From the NCBI RefSeq assembly GCF_963976135.1, contig NZ_CAXBKN010000011.1, positions 1 through 44,298 of the forward strand: a stretch of 44,298 bases of DNA. Reading direction: 5' to 3'. Under the pieces are notes generated by a model. That model ran no database searches. It saw nothing but the letters and a program-made list of their open reading frames with translations, and had not been told where the DNA came from. Of this stretch, positions 43,262-44,298 are shown in pieces (position 1 is the stretch's first letter; the number at the start of each line of letters is the position of its first letter). The DNA comes from Maricaulis sp963976135 (lineage in GTDB: Bacteria > Pseudomonadota > Alphaproteobacteria > Caulobacterales > Maricaulaceae). The position numbers were made by a program, and so were the translations under genes.

Positions 43262-44298
43262 ATGACCTCGACCGACGCCCTGTTCAAGCCCTTCTCGCTG
43301 GGCTCGCTGCAGCTGCCCAATCGTATCGTGATGGCCCCAATGACGCGCTCCAAGAGCCCGGGCGGCATTCCGGGCCAGCCCGTGGTCGATTATTATCGCC
43401 GCCGCGCCGAGAACGCGGTCGGCCTGATCATCACCGAGGGCACGACGGTCGACCGGCCCGGCGCCAGCTTCGATCCGGCCATACCCAATTTTCACACACC
43501 CGAAGCCCTGGCCGGCTGGAAGCGTGTCGTCGACGCCGTCCATGGTGCCGGCGGCAAGATCGCGCCGCAGCTCTGGCATGTCGGCCTGGCGCGCAAGCCG
43601 GGCACCGGTCCGCACCCCGAAGCCCCGTCCGACAGCCCGTCCGGCATCATGCCCGGCGGCAAGCAGGTCGGCGAGCCGATGAGCGCGGAAGACATTGCCG
43701 ACACCATCGCCGCCTTCGCCAAGGCGGCCAGGGCGGCTGCCGAACTCGGCTTTGACGCCATCGAACTGCACGGCGCCCATGGCTATCTGCTCGACCAGTT
43801 CTTCTGGGAAGGCATGAATCAGCGCGATGACCGCTATGGCGGCGGCCTGGTGGAGCGCACGACGCTGGTGCAGGAAATCGTCCGGGCCGTGCGCGCGGAA
43901 ATTCCCGCCGACCTGCCGCTCATCCTGCGCTATTCGCAATGGAAGCAGCAGGATTACAACGCCAAACTGGCCACAACGCCCGACGAACTCGGCGCCTTCC
44001 TCGGCCCGCTATCGGACGCCGGCGTCGACATCTTCCACGCCTCGACCCGCCGCTTCTGGCTTCCCGAATTCGAGGGCTCCGACCTCAACCTCGCCGGCTG
44101 GACCAAGAAGCTGACCGGCAAGCCCGCCATCACCGTCGGCTCGGTCGGCCTCAACTCCGACTTCATCGGCGCCTTCATGGGCGAAAACTCCCCCGCCGCC
44201 TCGCTCGACGGCCTGATCGAACGCCTCGAACGCGACGAATTCGACCTCGTCGCCGTCGGCCGCGCCCTGATCTCCGACCCGGAATGGGCCGCCAAGGT
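43262..44298 (+). CDS. NADH:flavin oxidoreductase, Old Yellow Enzyme family (partial at 3' end)
   Basis: The ATG at 43262 has AAGGA 7 bases upstream. The frame runs out of the window at residue 345, so the last part is missing. The product shows LFKPFSLGSLQLPNRIVMAP, MTRSKSPGGIP, IAPQLWHVG, and the substrate/FMN motif ELHGAHGYLLDQFFWEGMNQ, with NQRDDRYGG and the late VAVGRALISDPEW. It is an FMN ene-reductase acting on activated alkenes, quinones or nitro compounds. The H-x-x-H variant (HGAHGY) gives the usual H-bond donors. Upstream lies a spaced inverted repeat. Confidence 0.93.
   Translation, partial: MTSTDALFKPFSLGSLQLPNRIVMAPMTRSKSPGGIPGQPVVDYYRRRAENAVGLIITEGTTVDRPGASFDPAIPNFHTPEALAGWKRVVDAVHGAGGKIAPQLWHVGLARKPGTGPHPEAPSDSPSGIMPGGKQVGEPMSAEDIADTIAAFAKAARAAAELGFDAIELHGAHGYLLDQFFWEGMNQRDDRYGGGLVERTTLVQEIVRAVRAEIPADLPLILRYSQWKQQDYNAKLATTPDELGAFLGPLSDAGVDIFHASTRRFWLPEFEGSDLNLAGWTKKLTGKPAITVGSVGLNSDFIGAFMGENSPAASLDGLIERLERDEFDLVAVGRALISDPEWAAK

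Overview
The window is about 44 kb of GC-rich, densely coding chromosome from an aerobic to microaerobic alphaproteobacterium. The best guess is a Maricaulis/Hyphomonadaceae-type organism. The basis is a full cbb3 oxidase locus of alphaproteobacterial type, an HspQ/YccV-like protein, a B12-dependent ribonucleotide reductase, a long-form 5-formyltetrahydrofolate cyclo-ligase remnant, and dispersed GC-rich palindromes in intergenic DNA. The taxonomic placement is inference. No tRNA, rRNA, CRISPR array, phage or insertion sequence was recognised.

Layout. 1-269: palindromic repeats. 270-1946 (minus): a YHYH-domain secreted protein behind a conserved secreted partner whose signal peptide carries an amber codon. 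2119-6614: a low-oxygen/nitric-oxide block with a DUF6522-like protein, the B12-dependent reductase NrdJ, a 76-residue protein and an NsrR-like Rrf2 regulator on the minus strand, divergent from a truncated globin and a hemerythrin. A palindromic operator lies between the divergent arms. 6850-7215: a truncated 5-FTHF cyclo-ligase. 7392-9927: a PF10118 hydrolase-like diiron protein, DUF1304, a VOC protein and SoxR; the SoxR box lies in a promoter firing toward the VOC gene. 10040-18129: RlmE, Ppx/GppA, HspQ, an acyltransferase, FAH family, sulfotransferase-like, carbonic anhydrase, TPR protein and a LysR regulator. 18142-26815: isoaspartyl peptidase, a small Cys-rich secreted protein, and the PbpC / alpha-2-macroglobulin pair. 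26923-36388: the cytochrome cbb3 locus ccoNOQP-GHIS with SafE and DUF2189 neighbours. 36568-38021: threonine ammonia-lyase behind an Ile/Leu-rich leader peptide and a terminator. 38163-44298: flavin monooxygenase, a conserved hypothetical, RsgA, an SMP-30-like protein, an excalibur-domain protein and a partial Old Yellow Enzyme.

How the genes work together. Much of the window concerns respiration and stress at low oxygen: a high-affinity oxidase with its assembly factors, an oxygen-independent ribonucleotide reductase, and NO/redox sensors (NsrR-like, SoxR) beside their probable targets. The most novel-looking signals are regulatory. These are (i) an apparent ribosome-mediated attenuator for a lone ilvA, (ii) a TGAAC-N3-GTTCA operator at three separate loci, suggesting a TetR-type regulon whose regulator lies outside the window, (iii) a SoxR-type promoter with a 19-bp spacer aimed at a VOC gene, and (iv) a probably leaderless lysR mRNA.
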